Below are positions 44,232 through 52,731 of a stretch of 59,340 nucleotides of DNA, piece after piece; within the stretch, counting starts at the first letter, position 1, and each line of letters begins with the position of its first letter. The notes beneath the pieces are model-generated. The model worked only from the letters and a program-made list of their open reading frames with translations. It was not told the origin of the DNA and did not search any database. The DNA is taken from positions 1-59,340 of the forward strand of contig JAABRU010000015.1 of NCBI GenBank assembly GCA_011390755.1, read 5' to 3'. Origin of the DNA: Desulfobacteraceae bacterium (lineage in GTDB: Bacteria; Desulfobacterota; Desulfobacteria; Desulfobacterales; Desulfococcaceae). Both the position numbers and the translations under genes were made by a program.

Positions 44232-44450
44232 CAGTGGGTCAAATCGGCTGAATCCCCCTCCCTACCCTCCAATACTGTTGCCTTACGGTCGGAGGAGTGC
44301 CGAACTTACAGTCTGGGAGGCTGAAATTATTCAGAAAAAGACGTGCTAAACTGTAAGTCCGGCACTCCGGTTTTTCTTAAGGCAGCAGCATTGCCCCTGA
44401 CCCCTCCGGCCGGGGGAGGGGATTTTCAAATCAGCCGGTTTGACCCACTA
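44232..44450. repeat. R2 element with type-b hairpin split by R1/type-a
   Basis: R2 arms AGTGGGTCAAATCGGCTG and CAGCCGGTTTGACCCACTA. The inner R1 (44270-44393, 124 bp; CAATACTGTTGCCTTACGG to CTTAAGGCAGCAGCATTG) sits within the C-rich hairpin. The same arrangement is seen at 21441-21772. No gene between 44184 and 44571. Confidence 0.72.
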
Positions 44451-44571
44451 CCAAAAAAGGATTGCGAAAATGAAGACCGGCTGCCGGTTTTCCGCAAACC
44501 GCAAAAGACCGTTCCTTCGGAGTGTAACTTTTGCACTCCGAAAAACCGGATGCCGTTTTTAAAACAGACTC

Positions 44572-45261
44572 TCATGCTTCCGCTGCATTTGACCATATTT
44601 CATTATGCCAGGCCAGTTCCCTTTCCAGCATTGTTTCTACGAAAAAATCAATATTATCAATGGTTTTAAATGCAAGATAGCCTTCGTAAACAAAATCCGT
44701 GATATCTTTTACGCCAAAAAGAAATGCCGTCTTTTTTACGGTATTCAGAGACAGGGCCACGATCCATTTTTTGCTTAACGCGTGAAACATGCGGGTGACT
44801 TCGGCACTCAGTTTTATCTGATAAACACGCTGATCGTAATTGTCAAGACTTCTGTAAATCTCCTGGTACTCCTCCATTGTCATGGATTCGTCAATACCGG
44901 CCGCCATCATCTTTTCCACCATCAGATCATCCATTTCATCGGATATGTCGTGGAGTTCAATCACTTTGCTGACCGCAGTGAGCATGTTCCGGTATATTTT
45001 GCCGTCCAGCGCTTTGTGAAGCATTTTCATGCTGGTATTCCGGAAAGAAAAATCTTCCGGTGCATAAAGTTTTTTAAAGAAAAAATCCCCGATTTTTGAA
45101 AATTCCGGATCATTTTCAATGTCCTTATAGGTTCTGTTGATCCGTCCGGACTGAAAATCCTGCAGGATCCGTTTCAGTTTCAAAAAAGAGGTTTCTGAAG
45201 TATTTTTGTCTGAAGTATTTTCGTCTGAAGTATTTTCGCCTGAAATATTTTCGCTGTCCAT
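44572..45261 (-). CDS. FFLEELY-motif family protein
   Basis: 229 residues. DFFFKKLYAPEDFSFR (about 58-73) corresponds to the F-F-x-x-x-L-Y signature of the FFLEELY family, helical proteins often found near storage-polymer genes. The remainder is helical with MDDLMVEKMMAAGID and ALSLNTVKKTAFLFG. The first 24 residues are an imperfect five-residue repeat (ENISG-ENTSD-ENTSD-KNTSE) encoded by a 15-base tandem repeat (about 45199-45258), so their length may vary between strains. AAGGAT precedes ATG 45261. Function unknown; granule association is inferred from neighbours. Confidence 0.6.
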   Translation of the reverse strand: MDSENISGENTSDENTSDKNTSETSFLKLKRILQDFQSGRINRTYKDIENDPEFSKIGDFFFKKLYAPEDFSFRNTSMKMLHKALDGKIYRNMLTAVSKVIELHDISDEMDDLMVEKMMAAGIDESMTMEEYQEIYRSLDNYDQRVYQIKLSAEVTRMFHALSKKWIVALSLNTVKKTAFLFGVKDITDFVYEGYLAFKTIDNIDFFVETMLERELAWHNEIWSNAAEA

Positions 45262-45457
45262 TGTATCCGTATCCTTGTATCAATGGTTCGGTAATTTTCT
45301 CTGATTTGCAGAGCATAAAAATATAACTGCCTGAAATCATTAAATCTGAATATTTTCTTTGCGTTTTACAAGCTGCTGAAATTATTCAGTCCGATTTTTT
45401 ACCGAACTGTTTGCCTGTATATCCCGATATTTAAAATCTGATGTCCCGCCTTTGTGC

Positions 45458-46039
45458 TCACTTTACATTCTTTTCAGGCTTTCCCTGAATATTTTCAAAT
45501 TGTTCCAGCTTTTTTTCCAACGTTCTGATGCGCGTCTCCAGTTCCGCAACCTGGTCTTTTGTTGCCAGACTGGCTGCAGACAGAATTTCCTTTAAGCGCC
45601 TGTCAATGGTTTCAGAAATCCAGCCTTTCAGGGAGCTGGTAAAAGCCAGAATTTCATTTTTCAGACGACTGCCTTCGGATTTTGATATTTCTTTATTTTT
45701 CACCAGGCCTTTGACCATGTCATCAATTTCTTCTTCTGCCATGGTTAAGGCATTCTGCCAGAAAGAAACATATTTTTTTGCATAATCCGTCAGTGCATTT
45801 CCGCCTTTCCGGAACAATTGGATCAGTACACCCGATGACACCGCACCGCCTGCTTTTCCTTTGCCGGTTGCAAGCAGACCGGACACAACGGAGGCTGTAA
45901 TATCTTCTCCGCTTTCATTATCAATAATAAGGACATCCCTGCCCTGTTTCAGCAGTTTGGAAAGATCCGTGCGGGAGATATACTTTTTATCCTTTGTGTC
46001 GTACAGTTTTCTGTTTGCATATTTTTTGATACGGTGCAT
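45458..46039 (-). CDS. PhaR-like polyhydroxyalkanoate synthesis regulator
   Basis: 193 residues. The N-terminal PHB/PHA DNA-binding domain is plain: IKKYANRKLYDTKDKKYI, then LLKQGRDVLIIDNESGEDIT. The middle is helical (FWQNALTMAEEEIDDMVKGL) and the end a coiled coil (VAELETRIRTLEKKLEQFEN) as in phasins. PhaR proteins repress phasin genes and bind the granule surface, so this combination of DNA-binding and phasin-like parts fits a granule sensor. GGGAGG precedes ATG 46039. No PHA synthase lies in the window. Confidence 0.82.
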   Translation of the reverse strand: MHRIKKYANRKLYDTKDKKYISRTDLSKLLKQGRDVLIIDNESGEDITASVVSGLLATGKGKAGGAVSSGVLIQLFRKGGNALTDYAKKYVSFWQNALTMAEEEIDDMVKGLVKNKEISKSEGSRLKNEILAFTSSLKGWISETIDRRLKEILSAASLATKDQVAELETRIRTLEKKLEQFENIQGKPEKNVK

Positions 46040-46148
46040 TCTGTTTTCCTCCCTGACTTTTTTTCAGTCGGGCACTTCTGTCATTGGCAAATCTGAACAC
46101 CCCCGCAGCGCATCATTTTTTGCGAACCGGACATATGTTCCGCAGCCC

Positions 46149-46519
46149 CAATGGCATTAGGTTAGGCACTCAGCAAAAAATATACTCAGCACCGGAACAA
46201 ACTGAACTTCTGAATTTCAGACTCCCTTTTCCGTATGCTGAAATCTGCCGGTGATACGGAATTATTTCAGACTGTCCCCGGATTCCGGGACTTTTCAGAA
46301 AGCGCCGTTTATGCCGGAGGACAGTATAACTGCTCCGTTTCATCTGAATAACAGACGCAATGCACAGTTTTGTTTATCCCCCGGATATTTTCGGAGGATG
46401 TATTTCTTGCCGGGTCCCTTACGGCGGAGGCACTCCGAACGGAATGTTTGGGACACTGAAATGACTGGTAAAATACAGCCAAACTTTCCGTTTGGCAGTC
46501 CTTACCCCAATGACACTGG
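46149..46519. mobile_element. R1 arms enclosing R7 (itself interrupted) and a type-a hairpin
   Basis: R1 left arm CAATGGCATTAGGTTAG (46149) and right arm CCTTACCCCAATGACACTGG (to 46519). Flanks TCCGCAGCCC (46139-46148) and CCCGCAGCCC (46520-46529) match at 9 of 10 bases. Inside is R7 (46162-46421), split by about 145 extra bases (about 46183-46327) relative to the 115-bp copies, followed by a type-a hairpin (GCCAAACTTTCCGTTTGGCA). Three levels of nesting are visible. Confidence 0.68.
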
Positions 46520-46607
46520 CCCGCAGCCCCGCCTTCCGGTTTAAGAAATTCCGGAGGCAGGGATGCCGGATAATTTTTTGTCCGTCCGCACATACTGCTT
46601 TCTGCTG

Positions 46608-47129
46608 TCAGGCCGCATTACTGAAACCGGCGGTCTGCGTTTCGCTCTTTGTCTCTTTGTCTGTTGTGTCCCCGACGGTTTTTGTAACTGAAGATACTGC
46701 CATTTTCGGGCCTGCCGCTTTTATATCCCCGGCTGTTTTTTCCGCAGTGAGCTTTTCCCCGGACAATTTCAGCGCGTCAATCTTTTCGTTTAATTTCCTG
46801 ATATTTCTGTCAAGTTCGGCAACCTGTTCTCTGGAGGGCAGTTTGACAAGGTCTATGGCCTTCTCAATTCTGGCATCAATAATCTCCCCCAGCCATTTCA
46901 GCATCTTATCGGTTTTGATGAAGGAAATGCCCTTTTTGCTTTTCTTGTCTCCGCTTTTTTCAGAAAACCGGGCAATTACCGAATCTGTGATGTCTTTTCC
47001 TGTTTTGGCCAAAGTAACCTGAATCTCTTCCCCCTTCTGAATCATTCCGGAAAGTGTTTCGGGTGTAACATATTCTTTTGCTTCTGTATCAAAAAATTTT
47101 CCATTGGCATATCTTTTTATATGTAACAT
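46608..47129 (-). CDS. Second PhaR-like protein
   Basis: 173 residues from ATG 47129 (AAGGAG six bases upstream). The N-terminus IKRYANGKFFDTEAKEYVTP and KTGKDIT align with the PhaR DNA-binding domain, but conserved Arg and Leu-Tyr are changed (NGKFFDT for NRKLYDT). DNA binding may therefore differ from the paralogue at 45.5 kb. A coiled coil follows (VAELDRNIRKLNEKIDALKL). The last 45 residues are Thr/Ala/Lys-rich, like the tails of PhaF-type phasins. It may be a granule-bound structural protein rather than a repressor. Confidence 0.75.
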   Translation of the reverse strand: MLHIKRYANGKFFDTEAKEYVTPETLSGMIQKGEEIQVTLAKTGKDITDSVIARFSEKSGDKKSKKGISFIKTDKMLKWLGEIIDARIEKAIDLVKLPSREQVAELDRNIRKLNEKIDALKLSGEKLTAEKTAGDIKAAGPKMAVSSVTKTVGDTTDKETKSETQTAGFSNAA

Positions 47130-47169
47130 TGTCATCTCCTTTTCTCCGAATATCTTTTATTGTTTTATA

Positions 47170-47500
47170 TACACTGTTTACCCAATGCCCTTACGCTAAG
47201 CCTTTTTTCTCCCCCATTTGTAAAAGGGGGGTGGGGGATTTTTTTCAACCGTCTGAAAATCCCCCGGCATCCCATTGCTGTCAGGTGAAAACTTCAGGGG
47301 AGTGCCAAACTTACAGATTGGCATGTTTTTTCCGAATTGCTTCAGTCTGCCGGACTGCAAGTCCGGTACTCCCGGTCAGTCTTAACCTGCCGGTAATGCC
47401 CTTAATCCCCCTTAACGAAAGGGGAAAAACTGCGGAAAGCGTAAGGGCATGCCTTTGCGGGAGGGGAAGAACCGGGCTGCCCCGTTGCCTGAAAACAGTA
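47170..47500. repeat. Palindromic block in the 47.13-47.57 kb gap
   Basis: CAATGCCCTTACGCTAAG (about 47191) is mirrored by GCGTAAGGGCATGCC (about 47437). Between them lie a C/G-rich hairpin (TCCCCCATTTG, GGGGGATTTTT) and a type-a hairpin (GGAGTGCCAAACTTACAG). No gene is recognised in the gap. Confidence 0.55.
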
Positions 47501-47567
47501 TTGTGCTTCCGCCTGTCCTGTGGAATGGAAATCCCGGATCCGAAACAGGGTTTTTTCCGGATTCGGA

Positions 47568-48116
47568 TTATGCACCTGCTGTCTGGCAGCTGAGTGCGTC
47601 CACTTTTTTACTTACACCGTCAATTCCGACGATAAGATTATCAATTTCCGATTTGGAGGGAAGATTCAGTTTGGAGGGAATTGCATCCACACCCTCGGAA
47701 ATTTTCTTTTCCAGGTTTTTCTTCATGGGGATTCTGTCCAGGTTTTTTTTGCCCATTGCAATGATGTCTTCCCGCAGCAGTTTGAAATCATTTTCAATTT
47801 TCTTGAAGATTTCTTTACCTGTCCGCTTGACTTTTTCCATTTTTCCCCGAACTTCCTCTTTGGTTGTATCCACTTTTTTCTGTACTGTCTCCACGCGTTC
47901 TGATTTCACTTTCCGCAGGACTTCCCTGCTGTCGTAAATCAGGTCATCAATTGTTTTAACCGGATCCCCCTGAAGCTCTGTGAAAAATTCACGGGCAGTT
48001 GCAAGGTTTTTCTTAATATATTTTTCATTATAAGATTTCACCCGGTCTTCCATTTTATCTTTGGCATCATTTACCGTATTGACAATATAAAATCTGGATT
48101 CTTTGTTTTCTGTCAT
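47568..48116 (-). CDS. Phasin-like granule-associated protein
   Basis: 182 residues from ATG 48116, with AAAGGAGAG upstream (the reading can be extended to 48233 but without a ribosome site). It is almost wholly helical, amphipathic and Lys/Glu-rich. DAKDKMEDRVKSYNEKYIKK and ETVQKKVDTTKEEVRGKMEK show the heptads and Lys-rich character of phasins of the PhaF/PhaI type. Phasins coat PHA granules. No PHA synthase is present, but a wax ester synthase gene is divergently transcribed 300 bases away, so coating of neutral-lipid bodies is possible. Paired inverted repeats in its promoter look like a regulator site. Confidence 0.65.
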   Translation of the reverse strand: MTENKESRFYIVNTVNDAKDKMEDRVKSYNEKYIKKNLATAREFFTELQGDPVKTIDDLIYDSREVLRKVKSERVETVQKKVDTTKEEVRGKMEKVKRTGKEIFKKIENDFKLLREDIIAMGKKNLDRIPMKKNLEKKISEGVDAIPSKLNLPSKSEIDNLIVGIDGVSKKVDALSCQTAGA

Positions 48117-48152
48117 TTTTCCGCTCTCCTTTTTAAATGTGTTAAAAAAATA

Positions 48153-48200
48153 TGACATAACACGTTGCGTCATGGAAACAATATGGCGCATTGCGTCATG
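48153..48200. promoter_or_regulatory. Candidate PhaR-type operator between phasin and wax-ester genes
   Basis: Two copies of TTGCGTCATG (48165-48174 and 48191-48200), 26 bases apart. Each forms half of an inverted repeat: ATGACATAA-CACG-TTGCGTCAT, and TGGCGCA-T-TGCGTCA. The spacing puts both on nearly the same DNA face. They lie 37-84 bases upstream of the phasin start, where PhaR repressors act on phasin genes. Confidence 0.5.
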
Positions 48201-48420
48201 ATTGTCAAGATTATTTTCCTGTTTTTTTGACACAAAGCGGCAATAATCGTGCTTAACATTCTGTAATAAATAAATATAAAAATATTACAAAACAAAATGA
48301 TTCTTTTTCATCCCATAAGTCAAGAAAGTATTGCATTTTGTTCTAAGGAGGGTTATGTAAATTCTTTTACGGATTTATTTAAGAATTGCGTTTCATTATA
48401 TTGTATATTAGGAGAATAGA

Positions 48421-50115
48421 ATGTCCAAAAAAATGACACAGGCGGATAATTTCTGGTTATGCATGGATGAACCTGTAAACCTCATGGTCATCACAGGATT
48501 CTGGGAATTTGGGGAACCGCTGGATTATAACCGTCTGTATGCAACGGTCGAGGCCCGGCTGGCCCCTTTTCCCCGCTTCCGGCAGAAAGTGGTAAAAGCC
48601 AAAAGCGGTCTGGGCCTGCCAAGATGGGTGGATGACAGGCATTATGATCTTACTTCCCATCTGCACCGGATTGCTTTGCCGGAACCGGGAGATAAAAACG
48701 AACTTTCCGCCCTGATTTCCGATCTTATGACCGTGGCGCTGGATCCCAACAAACCCCTTTGGGATATTCATCTTATAGAAAACTACAAAAGCGGTTGTGT
48801 ACTTTTTTTCAGACTCCACCACTGCATTGCGGACGGCATTGCCTTAATGCATGTCCTGCACTCCACCGCGGATACAGAAGCGGATGCCCCCTGGCCCAAA
48901 CCCTCCGATCAGCTGGAAAAACGCAGACTACGGAAATCCCCCCTCTTTTCCTTTAATGATATACTGTCCGGAGCAAAAGAGGCCGTGAAAAAAGGGCAGG
49001 ACATCAGTAAAAAAATCATAGAAACGGGAAAATTTGCGGCAAACCCCGCGGGATTCAAATTTCTGATGAAGGCCGCATCGGGCCTTCCCGCGGATGTGGC
49101 GGGTGTGCTTTCAAAGCATACCATTATGAACTCGGATCCGGATACGGCATTTAAGGGCAGACTCCGGGTTGCCAAACAGGTGACATGGACAGACCCCATT
49201 GATCTGGACCGGATCAAAAAACTGGGCAAGGCCATCAGCTCCGCCACATTAAATGACATACTGATTGCAACCGTTACCGGTTCCATGCGGCGGTATCTGA
49301 AAAGCAGGAATACACCTGTCAATGAACTGGATTTGCAGGTAACGGTTCCGGTGAATATCCGCAAACCCGGCAAAGAATTTGAGCTGGGGAACAAATTTTC
49401 TCTGGTATTCCTGAAACTGCCGGTGTATCTGGAAGATCCGGTGCTGCGGCTGAAAGAAGTCAAACGCCGGATGGACAAACTGAAAGTATCCGCGGACCCC
49501 TTTGTAAATTTCGGAATGCTTTCCGCGGTCGGATACCTGCCCGAATCTTTGGCCAAAAAAGCAGCACATTTTTTCGGAAACAAGGCCTCCGGGGTCATGA
49601 CCAATGTGCCGGGACCGAAAAAACCCCTGTATTTTGCCGGGAAAGAAATCAGAAATATTATGTTCTGGGTCCCCCGATCCGGCAAAATCGGATTGGGAAT
49701 CAGCATTTTAAGTTATAACGGCAGGGTAACTGTCGGTATTGCCTCGGACAAAGGACTGATGCCGGATCCGGAAACCCTGCTGGAAGGTTTTGAAGAGGAA
49801 TTCAATTACCTGGTGGATATTGTTCAGTCCGGAAAAATCTATGAAGGGCCTTTGGTGCTGCATGACCGTTTTGCAGAAAAAGAACAGGATAAAGAAGCAC
49901 CCGAAGCAGAAGAGGCCGGACAGGAAATATCTGAAAAGGAAAATGCATCTGAAAAAGACAGTTCGGGCCGCTGTCAGGCATTTACAAAAGAAGGGAAAAG
50001 ATGCCGCAACAAAGCAATGGGCGGAGAATCCTTCTGTCATGCACACAGGGAGTCCCGGCAGGAAGAACGTCTTTTGCATGATGTGAAAGAGATTATGCGG
50101 AATCTGTCTGATTAG
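48421..50115 (+). CDS. Wax ester synthase/diacylglycerol acyltransferase with C-terminal Cys/His motif
   Basis: 564 residues. The N-terminal acyltransferase domain has KPLWDIHLIE and the catalytic HHCIADG (133-139). The second domain has VTVPVNIRKPG and the typical MTNVPGPKKPLYFAG. It joins acyl-CoA to a fatty alcohol or diacylglycerol, giving wax esters or triacylglycerol at the inner membrane. After an acidic linker (about 480-515) comes an added module C518-x9-C528-x10-C539-x2-H542 (GRCQAFTKEGKRC, then FCHAH), similar to small DUF5763-type zinc motifs, which WS/DGAT enzymes normally lack. AGGAGA precedes ATG 48421. First gene of the rightward lipid operon. Confidence 0.9.
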   Translation: MSKKMTQADNFWLCMDEPVNLMVITGFWEFGEPLDYNRLYATVEARLAPFPRFRQKVVKAKSGLGLPRWVDDRHYDLTSHLHRIALPEPGDKNELSALISDLMTVALDPNKPLWDIHLIENYKSGCVLFFRLHHCIADGIALMHVLHSTADTEADAPWPKPSDQLEKRRLRKSPLFSFNDILSGAKEAVKKGQDISKKIIETGKFAANPAGFKFLMKAASGLPADVAGVLSKHTIMNSDPDTAFKGRLRVAKQVTWTDPIDLDRIKKLGKAISSATLNDILIATVTGSMRRYLKSRNTPVNELDLQVTVPVNIRKPGKEFELGNKFSLVFLKLPVYLEDPVLRLKEVKRRMDKLKVSADPFVNFGMLSAVGYLPESLAKKAAHFFGNKASGVMTNVPGPKKPLYFAGKEIRNIMFWVPRSGKIGLGISILSYNGRVTVGIASDKGLMPDPETLLEGFEEEFNYLVDIVQSGKIYEGPLVLHDRFAEKEQDKEAPEAEEAGQEISEKENASEKDSSGRCQAFTKEGKRCRNKAMGGESFCHAHRESRQEERLLHDVKEIMRNLSD

Positions 50116-50164
50116 TCTGAAAAGGACGGATTTTTTACCGATTCATCAGTTTTCGGAGAATTGT

Positions 50165-50386
50165 ATGCTCCAAAAAACACCGCAGAATGTTCCCGGCAGA
50201 TTTTACGTTCATATCAACTGCATCAACTGCTCTTTGTGCTCCGAAGCTGCCGGAAATATATTCGGATGCAACCATGAGGAAGGTTATGAATATGTCCGGA
50301 AACAGCCGCAGAATGCAGAAGAACTGGAGTTGGCAGAAGAAATGCGCCGGCTCTGCCCGGCGAATGCGATTCGGGACGGGGGATAG
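50165..50386 (+). CDS. Small ferredoxin
   Basis: 73 residues. CINCSLCSEA and the later LCPANAI provide C-x2-C-x2-C...C-P ligands for a single [4Fe-4S] (or [3Fe-4S]) cluster. CGGAG is six bases before ATG 50165. It lies 50 bases after the acyltransferase gene and about 220 before the first acyl-reductase-like gene. It may supply electrons to one of the lipid-modifying enzymes (for example a desaturase or reductase), but no partner is proven. Confidence 0.75.
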   Translation: MLQKTPQNVPGRFYVHINCINCSLCSEAAGNIFGCNHEEGYEYVRKQPQNAEELELAEEMRRLCPANAIRDGG

Positions 50387-50607
50387 AAATCCCACTGCAA
50401 AAATATTGACGGGGTACCTGTTTTTTAAAAAAATCCCCTAAGCGTTTATCCTGAATTGTTCATAAACACAGTTTTTGCTGTAAATTCAGGAAGCGTCAAA
50501 AAAACAGAGTTTTTTTGCCATTTTTATGAATCCATTTATTTATCAGTGAAATACCGTGTTATTGATACAATTTGTGAATAATGCAGATTATATTATCGGA
50601 GGAATAT

Positions 50608-52731
50608 GTGAAAAAAATTATCAGTGTCAGCCTGGGGCCCGCCAAGTATGATTATACATTTGAAAGCGAGTTTTTGGGGCAGCAGTTTATAATCCGCCGG
50701 ACAGGAACGGACGGCAGTCGGGAAAAAGCTGCGGAAAAACTCCTGGAATATGATAAAGAGGCGGATGCCATCGGCATTGGCAATGTTAAATTTCCCTATG
50801 CCTTTACAAAAGGTTTTCTGGCAAAAAAACATGATGATCAAATCAGAAATCTTGGGAAAAAAATACAGACACCGGTGACCATTGGCAATGCCCTGCGCAA
50901 TGTTTCTTTTGAGTGGGCTTTGCGCTTTATCAATCATAAACATCCGGATTATTTTAAAAATGCCAAAGTACTGTTTCTGTCCGGCATGAGCAGTTATCCC
51001 ATTGCCAAAGTCATGTCCGAATATACGGATAACCTGACTTTTGCGGATGCACTGATTGAAAACAATATTTCAAAACTCATCCATTCCCTGAAAGGACTGG
51101 AAAAATATGCCCGGGGAACCCATGAGATACTGGAATGGATACCGGGGAAACGTCTTCGTTCCTCTGTTGTGCCTTTGCAGAAATGGAACAGATATGTTCT
51201 CAGCAAGGCCATGCAGAAAGCCACTGTCATTGTGGTGCCGGCCTATCAGTTTTATGAATATCTGAAAGACACCTCCATCGAGGAGCTGGGGGGAAAAACC
51301 ATTATCACTTCCACGGTGTATGATGATCGCATTGATTTCCTGAAATCCAGGGGGGTGGATGTGATTATTGATACAACCCCCAAAATTCTGGAACGCGTGG
51401 TGGCCCCCAATGTGATTGAAGCACTGATACTGGCGGCCCTGGATAAAAAATCAGACACAGTCCATCCGGACGATCTGCTGGAAATCATCAGTATGCAGAA
51501 AATGGATCCCCGGATCATTTATCCTTCGGGGCAGGAAAAAAGAATCAACCGCTTTGCCTTTGTCATTCACCCTTTGTCCAAAGAATTTCTGAAAAAAGAC
51601 AAAGCCGTTGATTTTATCAGCGGATTTACCCCGCCTGCCTTTCTGGATGCAGTGGAAAAAGTGGTGGCCTATGCCCCGCCCTGGGTCTATTCCAAAGTAA
51701 CCGGAATCAAATCACCGACCGGTGCGGAAGCCGAAGGATGGCTGATTACGGTGGGGGGCACACCCAGGCAGATGCTGGCCCATGATCCGGAATTTACCTA
51801 TAAACGTCTGCTGCAGGCAGCCCGGATGGCCAGGAGAATGGGCGCGCAGATTATGGGACTGGGGGCATTTACCAAAGTTGTGGGGGATGCCGGGGTTACA
51901 GTGGCCAAAAAAGCGGACATACCCATTACAACCGGGAACAGTTACAGTGCCTCCGGGGCTTTGTGGGCCGCGGCCGATGCCGTGCGCCGCATGGGACTTA
52001 TCAGCATCGAGCCGGGCAGAAAGATTGCGGCAAAAACAATGGTCATGGGGGCCTCCGGTGCCATCGGTTCGGTCTGCTGCCGTCTTTTGGCCAAGGCATT
52101 CAATGAGGTGATTCTGGCGGGGCGGAATACGGCCAAGCTGCTGGCTTTGCAGCAGTCCATTCTGGAAGAGACCCCCGACGTGAAAATCAGAATCACCACC
52201 AATGCGGACCGCTACCTTCCGGAAATGGATGTTATTGTTACGGCCACATCCGGGGCGGGCAAAAAAATTCTGGATATCACCCGGGTAAAACCCGGATGTG
52301 TGATCACCGATGTGGCCCGCCCCCTGGATCTTTCCCCGGAGGATGTGGCAAAACGCCCGGATGTGCTGGTCATCGAATCGGGTGAAATCGAACTGCCGGG
52401 AAACCCGGAAATGAAAAATATCGGTCTGCCGCCCAAAGTGGTATATGCCTGCCTTGCCGAAACCATTGTACTGGCCCTGGAAGGGCGGTATGAGATATTT
52501 ACAGTCGGCCGGGGTATTGAATGGGAAAAAGTAAGGGAAATCTATAAAATGGGACTGAAACACGGTATGAAACTGGCTGCCATATCAGGGGTAAACGGCG
52601 TGTTCAGTGATGAGGATATATTCAAAGTCAGGGAACTGGCCCTTGCAGCCCGGAAAAACACCTGGCAGAACGGAAAAAAGGACAGCGGACCGGAAAATCA
52701 TCCGGAAAAGCATCCGGGAGGCAGCGCGTGA
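50608..52731 (+). CDS. Acyl-ACP/acyl-CoA reductase-like protein A (catalytic Cys present)
   Basis: 707 residues from GTG 50608, chosen because CGGAGGA lies just upstream and because the downstream paralogue starts in the same way (GTG, KKIIxxSLGP). The N-terminal 330 residues are a domain I do not recognise. The C-terminal half resembles cyanobacterial fatty acyl-ACP reductase: AQIMGLGAFTKVV, PITTGNSYSASGALWAA, the NADPH-binding MVMGASGAIGSVCCRLL, and VYACLAETIVLALEGRYE. Cys615 falls where the reductase's thioester-forming Cys lies (ACFAEAMLLEFEG in the cyanobacterial protein). Expected reaction: acyl thioester to fatty aldehyde. It ends in a 4-base GTGA overlap with the next gene. Confidence 0.72.
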   Translation: MKKIISVSLGPAKYDYTFESEFLGQQFIIRRTGTDGSREKAAEKLLEYDKEADAIGIGNVKFPYAFTKGFLAKKHDDQIRNLGKKIQTPVTIGNALRNVSFEWALRFINHKHPDYFKNAKVLFLSGMSSYPIAKVMSEYTDNLTFADALIENNISKLIHSLKGLEKYARGTHEILEWIPGKRLRSSVVPLQKWNRYVLSKAMQKATVIVVPAYQFYEYLKDTSIEELGGKTIITSTVYDDRIDFLKSRGVDVIIDTTPKILERVVAPNVIEALILAALDKKSDTVHPDDLLEIISMQKMDPRIIYPSGQEKRINRFAFVIHPLSKEFLKKDKAVDFISGFTPPAFLDAVEKVVAYAPPWVYSKVTGIKSPTGAEAEGWLITVGGTPRQMLAHDPEFTYKRLLQAARMARRMGAQIMGLGAFTKVVGDAGVTVAKKADIPITTGNSYSASGALWAAADAVRRMGLISIEPGRKIAAKTMVMGASGAIGSVCCRLLAKAFNEVILAGRNTAKLLALQQSILEETPDVKIRITTNADRYLPEMDVIVTATSGAGKKILDITRVKPGCVITDVARPLDLSPEDVAKRPDVLVIESGEIELPGNPEMKNIGLPPKVVYACLAETIVLALEGRYEIFTVGRGIEWEKVREIYKMGLKHGMKLAAISGVNGVFSDEDIFKVRELALAARKNTWQNGKKDSGPENHPEKHPGGSA

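Noticed and set aside
45458-48116. PHA synthesis locus
   Set aside because: PhaR-like and phasin-like genes are present but no phaC, phaA or phaB is found in 59 kb, so a PHA locus cannot be claimed.
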